Source: Asparagopsis taxiformis (Eukaryota > Rhodophyta > Florideophyceae > Bonnemaisoniales > Bonnemaisoniaceae). From it: a stretch of DNA of 64,000 bases. Both the position numbers and the translations under genes were made by a program. Location: positions 1 through 64,000 of the forward strand of contig JALQPE010002285.1 in NCBI GenBank assembly GCA_030407315.1, read 5' to 3'. Below are positions 8,764-19,300 of this stretch, piece after piece (position 1 is the stretch's first letter; the number at the start of each line of letters is the position of its first letter). The notes under the pieces were generated by a model that saw only the letters and a list, made by a program, of their open reading frames with translations, searched no databases and was not told the DNA's origin.

Positions 8764-11460
8764 AAACGTCCATGTAGGCTCACACATCGCCTTGGCAGCC
8801 ATCTTCCACGCTGCGAAAAACATCGGATAGATGGTGTCGATCTCCAAAACAAGATGACGAGCCCGATGTTGTTCCGGAATATGCAGCCCCTCAAACACAG
8901 GGTCCATCGCCACTTGCTTCAAATACCTCACCTCTCTGCCCTCCTCATCGATTTCCACACTCTCCAATAACAACCTGAGCTCAATCGGGGGCAGACAGCC
9001 AACCCTCACCGATGCGATGACGTCCGCGGGACGCTGCGCCAGATGATGCCCTTCGGCTCGGTCTTTGACTTCGAAATCGTCAGGAAGAGATGGCATACGG
9101 TCGTCGAACAGGAGGTCGTGTTCCGAAGGAGAGTCACGAACGATGTAACCGTCTTCATCGACTTCCACTCCTTCCGGAACAGTGAATGTAATTGTCACTT
9201 CGCGGACCCCCTTGCTTTCGACTTGGCCCTCGTCTGCACCCTGTTTGTCTTCCTCGTCCGAAGCGGTATGGACAGATTCTTGGTTGGAGGGAGTCGCACC
9301 AGCACGTTGGTTATCTTGGGGGACAATCTCAACGGCAGAATCGGGGGAACGGGCGGAGTCTTCGTCACCCTCATCACCGGAAACAGTGGCTTGTTGTTGA
9401 TCGGTGGGTTTATCAACAACGGCCTGCTCTTCTTCCCCGGCGGATTGTTGTACCACAACCGGCTCTTCTTCCTCGAGGCGTGTGCTACCCGTCGAGCGAA
9501 GTCGCTGTGAACGGCGGCGGATGCCATGCGAAGCAGGCTCATGTTCGACATTCCGCTGCTTCTTGTGAGTGAGTCTCACATTGGCAGCAGAAGGGCGGCG
9601 TTTGCGTCGAGCCTTAGTCTTCTTCAATGTCGGATTGAAAAACTCTTTCAAGTTCGTTTCCAAATCCTGTAAACGCGTGGTTCTCCGTCGCATTCGAACC
9701 TCACTGCTCCGGTCGTCCCCTCTATACATTGCAATGGCATTGGTGAGATGCCATTGCAACTCCTTCGGCTGCTTAACCGACCCAATTGCCATCTCTGTGC
9801 TCAGAAATGACTTGCGCATAATACTCTTTGGGCGCCCATACGCAGCGTACAGAGAATTTGCGATTGCAGTCACGCGACGGACGTATGTATAGAAGTCGTT
9901 CACGTCAAAGCGTCCATCCGGACGTCCACCATGAGCAGGGTTCAAGTACTCCGAAAGACCACGCAAGACGAAGACAAAGTTTTCTTCCAGCAACTCGCGC
10001 ACTATCTTGTGGTCCAGGTGCGTTATCCCAATCTCGTTGCGGCGCTCGGAATTGTTCAGCTCACGCAACACTTCGTCGAGAACAGGATGCTTCAGCGTTG
10101 CTATAGCCAAACGCGTCCACCGCCGGGCCGTGTTCGTTGAATTCATCATCCCCATGAACTGCGCCTCGAACAATGTTCGGATGACATCAGACTCACGCAA
10201 GTCGCCAGCGTTTTCCACGTTATTTCCAACAGCAATCGTACGGATGAACTGCTGGATGGACGACAAGATTCGAACCAGGGAGCGCTCCGTCAGTTGCGTC
10301 CCAGTCGTATGGTTCGACTCTGCACTCTTGTGGATGATCTCATGAGGCTGAAGATCACTGTCGTCCTTGCGGCGAAGGTAGTACACATCCAGAGGCTGAG
10401 TAACCCAGCGCAAGCGGTTTGCCTCCTGTGGCAGCTTGGTTCTGTGCATACGGGTGAGGCGCGCGAAGTCATCCGCAATGCTATGCATAGCATTGAGACG
10501 ATGCAGTCCGTCGATCACGGTCACGTTCGCATTGGCATGGAATTTGCCATTCTGGAACAGACGCGTGTCGGCGGGCAGATGCGTGTTCTGCGACCTCAGC
10601 ACCGTCACAGTGATACGCGAAGAGCTCACATACCCCACAGCCAACATATTGTTGCGCAGGTCCTCCACGTGGTCTTCTTTCACATCCCGAAGGGTCACGG
10701 CCGGTTCCACTAGCTGCCTCACCAACACAGTCGCTCCTTCTCCGACGTAATCCGACGTCACAAACTTGGGCACCGTAGTCCCCTGCTGCTCACGAATGCT
10801 TTCCGCCACCTCCGGTTCGTCGTCCACCTCGGTTATGTCCTGCGTAGTAGCTTCGGTGACGTTGGAGCGAGCAGGGTGCTTCGTGCCTCCAGAGCGAGCA
10901 GGGCGCTTCGTGCCTCCCGAAACCGGAATGGAGCGTGCTGGATGCTTCGTACCCCCCGAACCAGTGATTTCGCCTGCTGGACCGGTACTGGGCATCCGTC
11001 CCGAGCTGGCCTGGTTCGTCGCTGCGTTGAAGTTTGACGCTGCAGCAGGGGTACGAATGTCGCTAGGGCCATCCTCCGCAGCGGGGCGCATCATCCGAGT
11101 ATCCCAAGGGTAAAACGCCGCGGCGTATGCTCCACCCATCGTCTCCGGCGGTCCCTCGGCGCCATCAAACATGTACGGGAACGGGAGGTCCTTGAACTTG
11201 TCCTTAGTCGCAATGTTGCGCACGACGATATAGTCCGCCTCGTCGGTTTCCGGCAGCTTGTGGTTGTGCAGCGTGCGCGGAAGGCCAACATCGCCACCAG
11301 CAGTGCTCACCGAAGCCGTCCCAATATGCACAGCCGCACCGTCCACGTCCGCAAACAAGTCGACATCGACGCCGCGCTTGAGTCCGCGCGACTCCGCTGA
11401 CGCGCTCACTTGATCGCCGCAAACCGTTGAAAACAAACTGCTGAAATGCGTATCCGCCAT
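8593..11460 (-). CDS. Gene C: ParB-like protein of element X copy 1
   Basis: Open for about 955 codons. I chose the ATG at 11460 because it sits in a good context (ACCATGG); in-frame codons run further upstream. Residues ~94-126 carry a motif (PP.T.GG..AA..Y.WD) shared with the C-terminus of the element Y methyltransferase. Residues ~167-199 hold three SGGTKHPARS-type repeats. Residues ~315-325 read VIDGLHRLNAM, a ParB/sulfiredoxin-type box. A basic stretch follows at ~620-680, then a long acidic, low-complexity region and a folded-looking C-terminus. The last 12 residues (VFSEVDADVQSL) come from sequence shared with copy 2, suggesting a fusion at the repeat boundary. It lies next to the right TIR. 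DNA binding or nucleotide hydrolysis is inferred from the fold only. Confidence 0.7.
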   Translation of the reverse strand: MADTHFSSLFSTVCGDQVSASAESRGLKRGVDVDLFADVDGAAVHIGTASVSTAGGDVGLPRTLHNHKLPETDEADYIVVRNIATKDKFKDLPFPYMFDGAEGPPETMGGAYAAAFYPWDTRMMRPAAEDGPSDIRTPAAASNFNAATNQASSGRMPSTGPAGEITGSGGTKHPARSIPVSGGTKRPARSGGTKHPARSNVTEATTQDITEVDDEPEVAESIREQQGTTVPKFVTSDYVGEGATVLVRQLVEPAVTLRDVKEDHVEDLRNNMLAVGYVSSSRITVTVLRSQNTHLPADTRLFQNGKFHANANVTVIDGLHRLNAMHSIADDFARLTRMHRTKLPQEANRLRWVTQPLDVYYLRRKDDSDLQPHEIIHKSAESNHTTGTQLTERSLVRILSSIQQFIRTIAVGNNVENAGDLRESDVIRTLFEAQFMGMMNSTNTARRWTRLAIATLKHPVLDEVLRELNNSERRNEIGITHLDHKIVRELLEENFVFVLRGLSEYLNPAHGGRPDGRFDVNDFYTYVRRVTAIANSLYAAYGRPKSIMRKSFLSTEMAIGSVKQPKELQWHLTNAIAMYRGDDRSSEVRMRRRTTRLQDLETNLKEFFNPTLKKTKARRKRRPSAANVRLTHKKQRNVEHEPASHGIRRRSQRLRSTGSTRLEEEEPVVVQQSAGEEEQAVVDKPTDQQQATVSGDEGDEDSARSPDSAVEIVPQDNQRAGATPSNQESVHTASDEEDKQGADEGQVESKGVREVTITFTVPEGVEVDEDGYIVRDSPSEHDLLFDDRMPSLPDDFEVKDRAEGHHLAQRPADVIASVRVGCLPPIELRLLLESVEIDEEGREVRYLKQVAMDPVFEGLHIPEQHRARHLVLEIDTIYPMFFAAWKMAAKAMCEPTWTFLPSRLDFAQVARMSTSWKDSYEAGTGMAYFHNCRTEINERGYTSVFSEVDADVQSL

Positions 11461-11741
11461 GGTTGTTGAGTTGGAAAGGAAAAGAGATGGTTGACGTTGA
11501 CGTATTGGAGTGATGTGGATGGTATGTTTCACGTTGCTTGAAGAATGGTCGTGAACGCCAATCGCTGGAATAATAACACAATACAACCGAAATTTTGTTA
11601 GGTACAGACCTATCGTGACCGCTGGAATGCAAGAGAGGCAATCGAGATGTGAGTGTCCGTTCGGAACGGGCCCGAGTCGGGCTCTCGAAACCTGACGAGG
11701 TGGCGTGAAGCAGGCAGTGTCCTTGATGTGTACTGTGTTAA

Positions 11742-12058
11742 AATTACAGCTGTCAAGCTAGGCGGCTTTTGGGGCGGCTGCGAGCACCCCTTTATCCGGG
11801 GAACACCCTGATTTGAGTTAAAATTTGGGCTATTCTCAAAAACATACACATGTGAACATGTTTTTGAGATGGGGGTGTGCCGTACGGCACAATCGACCCA
11901 CCCAAATCGATGATTTTTTACAATTTTTTTCTGCCCAAAATTGTAGAATTTCTGGGCTGGCCAGCAGTGCAATCGAGCTGGACATCCACCGGACGTCCAT
12001 TTCAGGTTGGTCGTGAGAGAGTGGGGTGGGACCATGATGGAACAAGGACCAAGACCTG
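11742..12058 (-). repeat. Right TIR of element X copy 1
   Basis: Inverted partner of 1-300. It shares the GTGCCGTACGGCAC palindrome and the outermost CAGGTCTTGGTCC. It begins about 280 bp upstream of the gene C start codon, so it may also carry the gene C promoter. Confidence 0.75.
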
Positions 12059-12185
12059 TCCCTGGCGTATTGAGCCTGAAATCGACCCGTCGTGAGACGC
12101 CATTTAGCCTTACAGTTGATGCTTACAGAAGCCAGTGACAACCCCACTCGGGGCGGCGGCCGGTTCCTGGGGCCGTAGTGGCCAA

Positions 12186-12362
12186 ATTAGACACCATGAT
12201 TTGAATTAAAATTTGGGCTATTCTCAAAAACATGCACATGTGAACATGTTTTTTGTGATGGGGGTGTGCCGTACGGCACAATCGACCCACCCAAATCAAG
12301 GTTTTTTTACAATTTTTTTGTGCCCGAAATTCTACAATTTCTGGGCTGGCCAGTAATGCAAT
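12186..12362 (-). repeat. Solo TIR-like copy
   Basis: Matches the inner ~170 bases of the element X TIR, including the 14-bp palindrome, but lacks the outer end and any transposon body. It is in the same orientation as the right TIR immediately before it. It is likely a remnant of a deleted or non-autonomous relative. Confidence 0.7.
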
Positions 12363-13477
12363 AGCTATCTGCTCTAATCCGATTCTAACAAGCAGAAAGA
12401 ATCCTCTCCATGACGATGCTCTCGAATTGAGTGCAATGCAACGGACTCCCTCCAAGAGAACGACAAAGCATCGTCTTTTCCAAGGCATTTCCGTACGAAA
12501 AATAATCGAAAAACATATTTGACTTTAACCTAACAGCTATCGCGAGCACCGTACTCAGCTATATTTCCTCTGTAATTTCCTTCCTCCAACCAATCAATAG
12601 CCGCTTGGTCACAGGCTTAAAAGCCTTCCACTGTCTGTCCTATCCATCGAAGACCCTCGGAGGGTTCGATCCAGGCCTTGATCACCCATGATGGGTGTGC
12701 AACCCGAGAAATTGAAAATGGAACATATTGCGACAGGGACGAGATGTCATTCAATGAAAGAGAAGTTCTCTTTCGTTTACTTTTTTCTAACAAGATTCTA
12801 AACGTCTACAAACCCTATGTCGTCCGTCCGTTTCATCCCGGAGAGATGTGGATGTGAGGTAAGACGCAGTGGTGATGTTGTGTTGATTCCCACAGACGGA
12901 GGTGGAGGAGGTGGCTACGGAGGAAGCCTGGAGAACTTCTCCGGTACTGACATCTCACATGTTGAGAACATGTGAGATGGCAGTACCCATGGATGAGAAG
13001 AAACACATGTTCAGGTCCGGTTCGGATATTCTTTCCATTAACGGAGGTGGAGGAGGCTATGGTGGAAGCCTGGAGAACATGTGAGATGTCAGTACCCATG
13101 GATCACAAGAAGAACATGTTGAGGTGCGGTTCGGATATTCTTTCCATTAACGGAGGTGGAGGAGGCTATGGTGGAAGCCTGGAGAAGAATAGAATAGTCC
13201 TATACCCATGGATCACAAGAAAACGTTGTTGGGCTCCTTTTCGAAGCCCATTCGTCTCTTGAATAATTTAGCACCCAAATCATATACGATTGCCGAGTTG
13301 ACCCCGTATGTCTCGTTGGTAGAAATAGCAGGGTTTCCACCACTCAGCTGGCGGGAAGTAGTTACTGATTATATGAGATATGGCTTAGCTCCCGCCAAAA
13401 ACGATAGCTCTGGGCTCAGGTTCTCTAAATGTGGTTATACGAATGTGTTCTGACAATGCTAGAAAGACGAATATCTG
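12363..13477. other. Intergenic stretch with a ~110-bp tandem repeat
   Basis: No gene is supported. Bases 12895-13200 hold three tandem copies (starts near 12895, 13041 and 13150) of a ~110-145-bp unit containing GGAGGTGGAGGAGG, an ACATGTGAGAT inverted motif and GTACCCATGGAT. Short open frames here encode only repeat-derived Gly-rich peptides. A GGTTCGATCC box near 12665 resembles a tRNA B box but has no convincing tRNA fold around it. Confidence 0.6.
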
Positions 13478-13665
13478 CATCCTGATTTGAATTGAAATTT
13501 GGGCTATTCTCAAAAACATGCACATGTGAACATGTTTTTGAGATGGGGATGTGCCGTACGGCACAATCGACCGCCGAAATCGATGTTTTTTGCAATATTT
13601 TTTCTGCCCGAAATTTTAGAATTTCTGGTCTGGCCAGCAATGCATCTGAGCTGGACATCCCCATG
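13478..13665 (-). repeat. Solo TIR-like copy
   Basis: A second isolated match to the element X TIR, again with GTGCCGTACGGCAC and the AACATGCACATGTG block. It has no partner of opposite orientation nearby. Together with 12186-12362 it shows that the family has left several dead ends around copy 1. Confidence 0.7.
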
Positions 13666-14011
13666 TCCAGTGGCCGTCCGGATGTCGCTCACCTGGTAAG
13701 CGTGATGCACCTGTGACACCTATGTGACTGCAGTCACAGCCGCCATGGCGGCCGTGCAGTACAACACTCAAAGACAGGGAATCACAATCTTTTTAATATT
13801 TTTCTCTACCACGTATCCGTCACAACTTATTTACCTACACCGGTTACGGGTTTCAAGACCTTTCCAGTGCTGTGTACCCGTATACTCTGTTTCCGTTCGA
13901 TATCAACCAGTGTTCCTCACCAAAGAGTGCAAACGTCACGAGATACGTCGTCAAATTTGACTGTCTCGCCGAGCGGTCGCCATCCTGTACCGAATTTCCA
14001 CTCATTCCATT

Positions 14012-14792
14012 ATGACGAATAAGCGCAGGCGCAACAGCAATCCGATCGTTGACGATGCAACCGTGCCAATTCTGCGCGAACCCGCTAGCCCTTGGGAGGA
14101 TTCTAGTGACATGGGTACACGTCGAAACGTAGGTCGCGCCGCCCGCGAAACTACTCTCGCTGGCAAAGACTTCCTCCGCCTCTTGCTGGATTTGTTCGCC
14201 CACTCAAGTTTCGCAGACTTCACGGACAAGCCGGGAGGTTTCACATACGCGGACCTTGGCGCTTGGGTTGCGCAGGGCACGGAAGAACAATTTCTGGCGC
14301 TGCAAGGTCAACTCAGCATGTCCTCAGCGGTCGTTGGAAGAATGCTGGAGTCCAGGCGGATGTTGCCGAAATCGTCATGGCAGAGATGAACGTTGAGCGA
14401 GCCAAGCAGATTGTTCGTCTGGCATTACCGATTTGCCGAGTTTTTCAAGACAGGATGAGCGTATCGGGCAATGGGTTGAGCACTGCATCCTTTCTGGGAT
14501 CGTGCCGCAGACCTTCCTTATTGGATGTAACATGCTTCCTTCGCCACTACAGGCGCCGCAGCGCGGGGAACCAAGCGCCTTCGTTCTTGCTCCACCGGAG
14601 ACGTTCGAGGTATTGATGTATTTCCAAGCGTTGTCTATCATCCGAAATCACAACAAGAACCTGCCGCGTCGCCGAATAGGCGACGCGGCCGAAGAGGGGA
14701 ACGAAGCCGCACGCGTCCCAGCCCATCGGAAAAGCACTAATCGACACTACGGTGTTGAAAAGGGGGCCTCAGACAGTACGGCGAGACAGTGA
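14012..14792 (+). pseudogene. Small unrecognised gene, frameshifted or with unspliced introns
   Basis: Three plus-strand frames look coding in turn. The first runs from ATG 14012 (MTNKRRRNSNPIVDD) to about 14340, the second from about 14340 to 14450, and the third from about 14440 to the stop at 14792. The conceptual protein has a basic start and a helical middle. I recognise no family. The changes of frame at about 14340 and 14450 could be frameshifts or short introns, and I cannot decide. It is not part of element X as seen in either copy. Confidence 0.35.
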
Positions 14793-14965
14793 TTTTTACT
14801 GTCTGAGACAGTAAAAATCACTATGCGGCAAATGAAAATTAATGCCACACTTGGAGACAGTGATTTGCACTGTCTGGCAGACAGTACGGAACACTGTCTG
14901 CAGACAGTAAAAAACACTGTCTCACAGTACTGTCTGAGGCAGTGAATGGAGACAGTAAAAATTAA
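14765..14965. repeat. Cluster of inverted GACAGT / ACTGTC motifs
   Basis: More than ten GACAGT or ACTGTC hexamers in 200 bases, in both orientations. Several are paired as short hairpins, for example GTGATTTTTACTGTC facing GACAGTAAAAATCAC. It runs into the 35-bp repeats below. Confidence 0.8.
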
Positions 14966-15109
14966 TGATTTATTCAATAGCTGGATATGATGTAATTTAC
15001 TGTACTGGGCCGTGTTGGCGGATAGTGTTTTGTATTGGCCAAGGCAACATGGCCGGATAGTGAAATACGCTGCCTGGGACATAGATGGAACCAACACGGT
15101 GCACTGTCC

Positions 15110-15345
15110 TGGGCAGTACCTGGAGACAGTGATTTTCACTGTCCTGGGCAGTACCTGTAGACAGTACTTTGTGCTGCCCTGGGCAGTACCTGTAGACAGT
15201 ATTTCGTGCTGCCCTGGGCAGCACCTGTAGACAGTATTTCGTGCTGCCCTGGGCAGCACCTGTAGACAGTACTTTGTGCTGCCCTGGGCAGCACCTGAGA
15301 CAGTATTTCGTGCTGCCCTGGGCAGCACCTGGAGACAGTAAAAGT
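15110..15345 (+). repeat. 35-bp tandem repeats with internal hairpin
   Basis: About seven units of ~35 bp. Each has GACAGTA and the inverted pair GCTGCCC-T-GGGCAGC, so every unit can fold. Units vary slightly (AGTACC versus AGCACC). No coding function is apparent. Confidence 0.85.
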
Positions 15346-15887
15346 AGTGTCCTGATATAGTAAAATTCGGTGTCTGGGAGTGGTGGATGAGATGGAGCGT
15401 CACGCTGTCGTGGGCATCTTTCTGGGGTAGAGGAAGGCAGTTCTAGCGCTATGAGGATGGGGCATGGACGGTATTCATATGAGAATGGACAGAATAGTAC
15501 GGCTAGGAATTTTTATTTCGTAGTGACTATGAGCTAGCGAGAGGTATACGCGGTAGGATAGGTAGCAATCTAAGAGGGTGCGATATGGGAAGCTTCACTC
15601 TGGATTTGTTTATTTGCGCAGGCTACATTGAGAGTAAACAATCCCTATGTTAAAACTGCTACTACAACTAACACTATTCCGACGAGTAAAACTAAAACTA
15701 CTAGAAAAGTCTAGAAATCTATCAACTGATTGAGCTGCATGAATAAGCTAGGAAATGAAGAGAAGAAGAAAAAATGATGTAGAGAAAGGAAACAGTTAGT
15801 GACGTTGAATTGGAGAGGGAAATTGATGGTGATTAGGAGACTAACGTACCTTAACAAATACCATTGCATCCCAAATTGAGATATGTA
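15346..15887. other. Gene-free AT-rich stretch
   Basis: About 540 bases with no gene, repeat or clear signal. It ends at the CTCAC target duplication of copia A. Confidence 0.6.
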
Positions 15888-15892
15888 CTCAC

Positions 15893-16380
15893 TGTTGAAA
15901 CGAATTGGTCGCTTACCGAGCGTTTACTGAATCTGCGAGCTCACTACATAATTTGTATTCTCGCCGAGGTGCGCCGGCGGTGCTAAGGACAGCCTGTTCA
16001 AGGCTGCTCCAGACAGACTGTCACTGACAGTCTGTCCTAGCAAGCACCCGCTGCCAATCTGGTACACGTGGGCTTCTCTATCATATCATCCACACGTGTA
16101 CACTTATCATAACATTTTCCCTCTGCCATGATGGCAACCCATCTTGGCATTTCTAATTACTAATTGAAACTATGACAAACAAATTGAAACTTCAGACGCT
16201 AATATCTCCATGAAGAAAGGTCGTAGAAGCTTCGGAGAAGTTGCTACCCGACTAATTCGGGCACGCTGAACACGATGAGATAGGTTTCAGAGCGCTCAGA
16301 CCACTCCTTCATAGAGAAATCGAGGGTCAAAGTTTTCTCACGTAATTGAGCCCCTCAGGGCCAATTCCAGTGCTTCAACA
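15893..16380 (-). repeat. 3' LTR of copia A (488 bp)
   Basis: TG...CA ends. The gag-pol stop codon (16375-16377) lies inside it, because the last codons are read from the first LTR bases. The polypurine tract AAAGAGGGGGAG is at 16381-16392 on the minus strand. The LTR contains a near-perfect palindrome (GACAGACTGTC facing GACAGTCTGTC). Confidence 0.95.
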
Positions 16381-19300
16381 CTCCCCCTCTTTGACCTTCT
16401 CGATTAATGATTTGGTAGTTACCCCCATAAGTTCACGAAGCTTGACGAACTGAATCCTTTGCAGAGGCTTAGTGAGGACATCCGCTACCATATCAGATGT
16501 TGGACAGTAGTCGATATCGAACATTCCTTCGAGGAGGCAATCCCGGACAAAGTGATACCGAATGTCGATATGCTTTGTGCGGGTTCCAGAAGCATCGTTC
16601 CTAGCCATTTTGATAGATCCTTGATTATCCACATTGATGAGGATAGGATCTGCAGGATTTGTACTGCTGCTGAAACCAACGATGTTTCTCAGCCAGATTG
16701 CCTCCTTCACTGCTGCACTGAGAGCCATGTATTCGGCTTCTGAGGAAGACTGGGCTACACAGCCTTGCTTACGAGACTTCCAGCTCACCGCTCCTCCAGC
16801 CATCTTGAAGACATAGCCACTGGTCGACTTCCGGTTGATAGTACAACCGCCCCAGTCCGAGTCGCTGTACCCGACTGGTGCAAGTGTTGCTGTAGCTTTA
16901 TACATCACGCCAAAGTCCCGTGTACCAGCGATGTAGCGTAGGACACGTTTAACGGCTACCCAGAGAGCTTTTGTCGGGGCCTCAACGAACTGTGCAAGTC
17001 TCCCAACGGCAAATGCGATGTCAGGGCGAGTTCCCACCGCTAGGTACATCAGGCTGCCAATTGCTCTGCGATAGAGCGTAGAGTCGATGGGCTCAGTTTC
17101 TGTATCCGCGACGGAGATCTGAGCTTGCATTGGCGTAACAACCGGACTTGCATTTTCCATTCCAAACCGTTCCAATACCTTCTCAGCGTAGCGAGACTGG
17201 TTCAAGTGTAGCAGTCCTTTCGAGGTGTTGCGCGCAATCTCTAGTCCAAGACATACCCGAGCTCTACCACAATCCTTCATCTCGAAACGCTTGCTGAACT
17301 CTGCTTTCAGCTCATCCAACATATCTCTACTGCTTGAAGCAAGAAGAATATCGTCGACGTATAGTGCAATGATGATCATAGAGTCGTCACGATACCTGAC
17401 ATAGAAACATGGATCGTACGGAGAGCTCTGGAAGTCGAGCTGTGAAATGAGAAAGTCATCGATCTTAGCATGCCACTGCCTCGGAGCTTGTTTGAGTCCG
17501 TATAGAGCCTTTTGCAGTTTGCAGACATGGTCTGGATGCTTCGAGTCGATGAATCCCTCCGGCTGCTCCATGAAGATGTCCTGCTCGAGATCTCCGTAGA
17601 GAAAGGCTGTTTTGACGTCCATTTGGTCGCAGTGCAAATCGTGGTGGACAGTGAGCGCAAAGAACATGCGAAGGGTACAGAACTGGACAACGGGGGCATA
17701 AGTCTCGGAGTAGTCGATGCCGTACTTCTGCTGGAATCCTCGAGTTACGAGTCGAGCTTTGTGTTTGATCGAGTGCTCACCAGTTTCACTCACAACATCT
17801 TTGCGTTTGAAGACCCACTTCGAAGTGAGGAGGTTGAGAGCTTCACTGCGGGGGACCAGAATCCAGGTGCTATTTGCTTCGAGGGAATCCATCTCGGACT
17901 GAATGGCCTCAATCCAGAGATCTTTTTCCTCCCCCTTGGTCACCTCAGTGAAGGTAAGAAGATGTTCCGGAGTGGTATCAGCAGTAGTGGAGACAAGGGC
18001 AGTTGTTTTCCACCACTCACCCGGAGGTTTACGAGATCGAGAAGATTTACGCGGAGCGTTAAGGAGAGACTCATCAGTAGATGCTGAGGGAGTTGGTGGA
18101 GGAGATTGAGGTTGTGGAGCGTTGGTGTCAGAGTCAGAGTCCGAATGGGATGAAGGAGGAGTATCCTGTTTGGTAGAGAGACCAGACTTGCTGTCTCCAT
18201 CCCATGGCTCAGTATTGGACTCAGGAGCAGCATCAACGCTGTTGTAGTCTGTATCAGAAGATGGTAAACGCTTCTTCTGCAGCTCGTCGAACACTACGTC
18301 TCGCGACACAACGACCTTTTCATTTGCTGTGTCCCATAGTTTGTAGGCTTTCTGGGAGCTTGCGTATCCAAGCATAATTGCTTCCTTTGCCCGCAAATCA
18401 AGGGTCTGAAGAAGTTTATCAGGCGTTTTGTACCAGCATCTACTTCCGAACGTTCGCATATGAGCAATACTCGGTTTCCTACCATACCAGATCTCATACG
18501 GAGTATTTCCTGTTGGCAGGGAGCGGCTGGTGACACGGTTACGAATGTAGGCAGCACAGGAGAGTGCTTCTGCCCAGAACTCGAATGGGGTGTTGCTGTG
18601 ATGGAGCATGGCACGAATTTGATCTTTGAGGGTTCTGTTCATTCTCTCTGCCACACCATTCTGTTGCGGAGTGTATGCGCAGGTGGTCTGACGTTTGATT
18701 CCTTGGCTGTCGAGGAAGGAGGTAAAGTCGTTTGAGAAGAACTCTCCCCCTCCATCCGAGCGTAGTTGGCGGAGTTTACAACCAGTTTGCGTTTCAGCAA
18801 TGCGCAGGAATCTCTGGAAGGAGTCGAAGCAATCGGACTTACGGTGGAGCGGGTATACCGTTAGCCATCGGGACTTGTCATCGATGAATGTCACAAAGTA
18901 TCGAGCTCCCCCTTTCGAGAGTACTTCCATCGGCCCTGCCAGATCTGTGTGAACCAACTGGAGTAGCTCAGATGCTCTCGTTTCAGAGAGCTTTGGAATA
19001 GCTGCTCGGGGCATTTTGCCGGTTATGCATCCTTCACATGGGGCACCTGCATCTGATTTCTGAGATTTGATTCGGAGGCCCTTCACGGCAGATAGCTGTT
19101 CCATGCGTGAGATACCGGATTTGTTGACATGCCCGAGCCGCTCGTGCCAGAGCTGTAGCGAGGCCACACAGGCTGTTTGCTGCACATGATCTTTTGGGGC
19201 CTCTGACGAGAAGAGATCAATGGCATAGAGTCCCTTGCTTCTCCGTCCAGTGGCTATCGGTTTGTTGTTCTGAGTCAGGATGACTGTATTGTTATTGAAC

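Larger units (their letters stand above)
1..12058. mobile_element. Element X copy 1: DNA transposon with ~300-bp TIRs
   Basis: The first ~300 bases are repeated in inverted orientation at 11742-12058, so the two TIRs bracket a roughly 12-kb unit. Base 1 pairs with base 12058, and the true left end may lie outside the window. Inside are gene A (plus), gene B (minus, Plavaka-like transposase), a hairpin, a splice-site array, tandem repeats and gene C (minus). A and B are broken by many frameshifts and stops, whereas C is open throughout. A second copy in the opposite orientation occupies about 40250-63075. The superfamily call rests on gene B. Confidence 0.75.

Noticed and set aside
12600..12690. 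Possible tRNA gene with TAGCCGCTTGG and GGTTCGATCC boxes.
   Set aside because: No acceptor or anticodon stem can be drawn around the boxes.
13208..13453. 81-codon frame after the ~110-bp repeats.
   Set aside because: Starts within repeat sequence, matches nothing, and ends just before a solo TIR.
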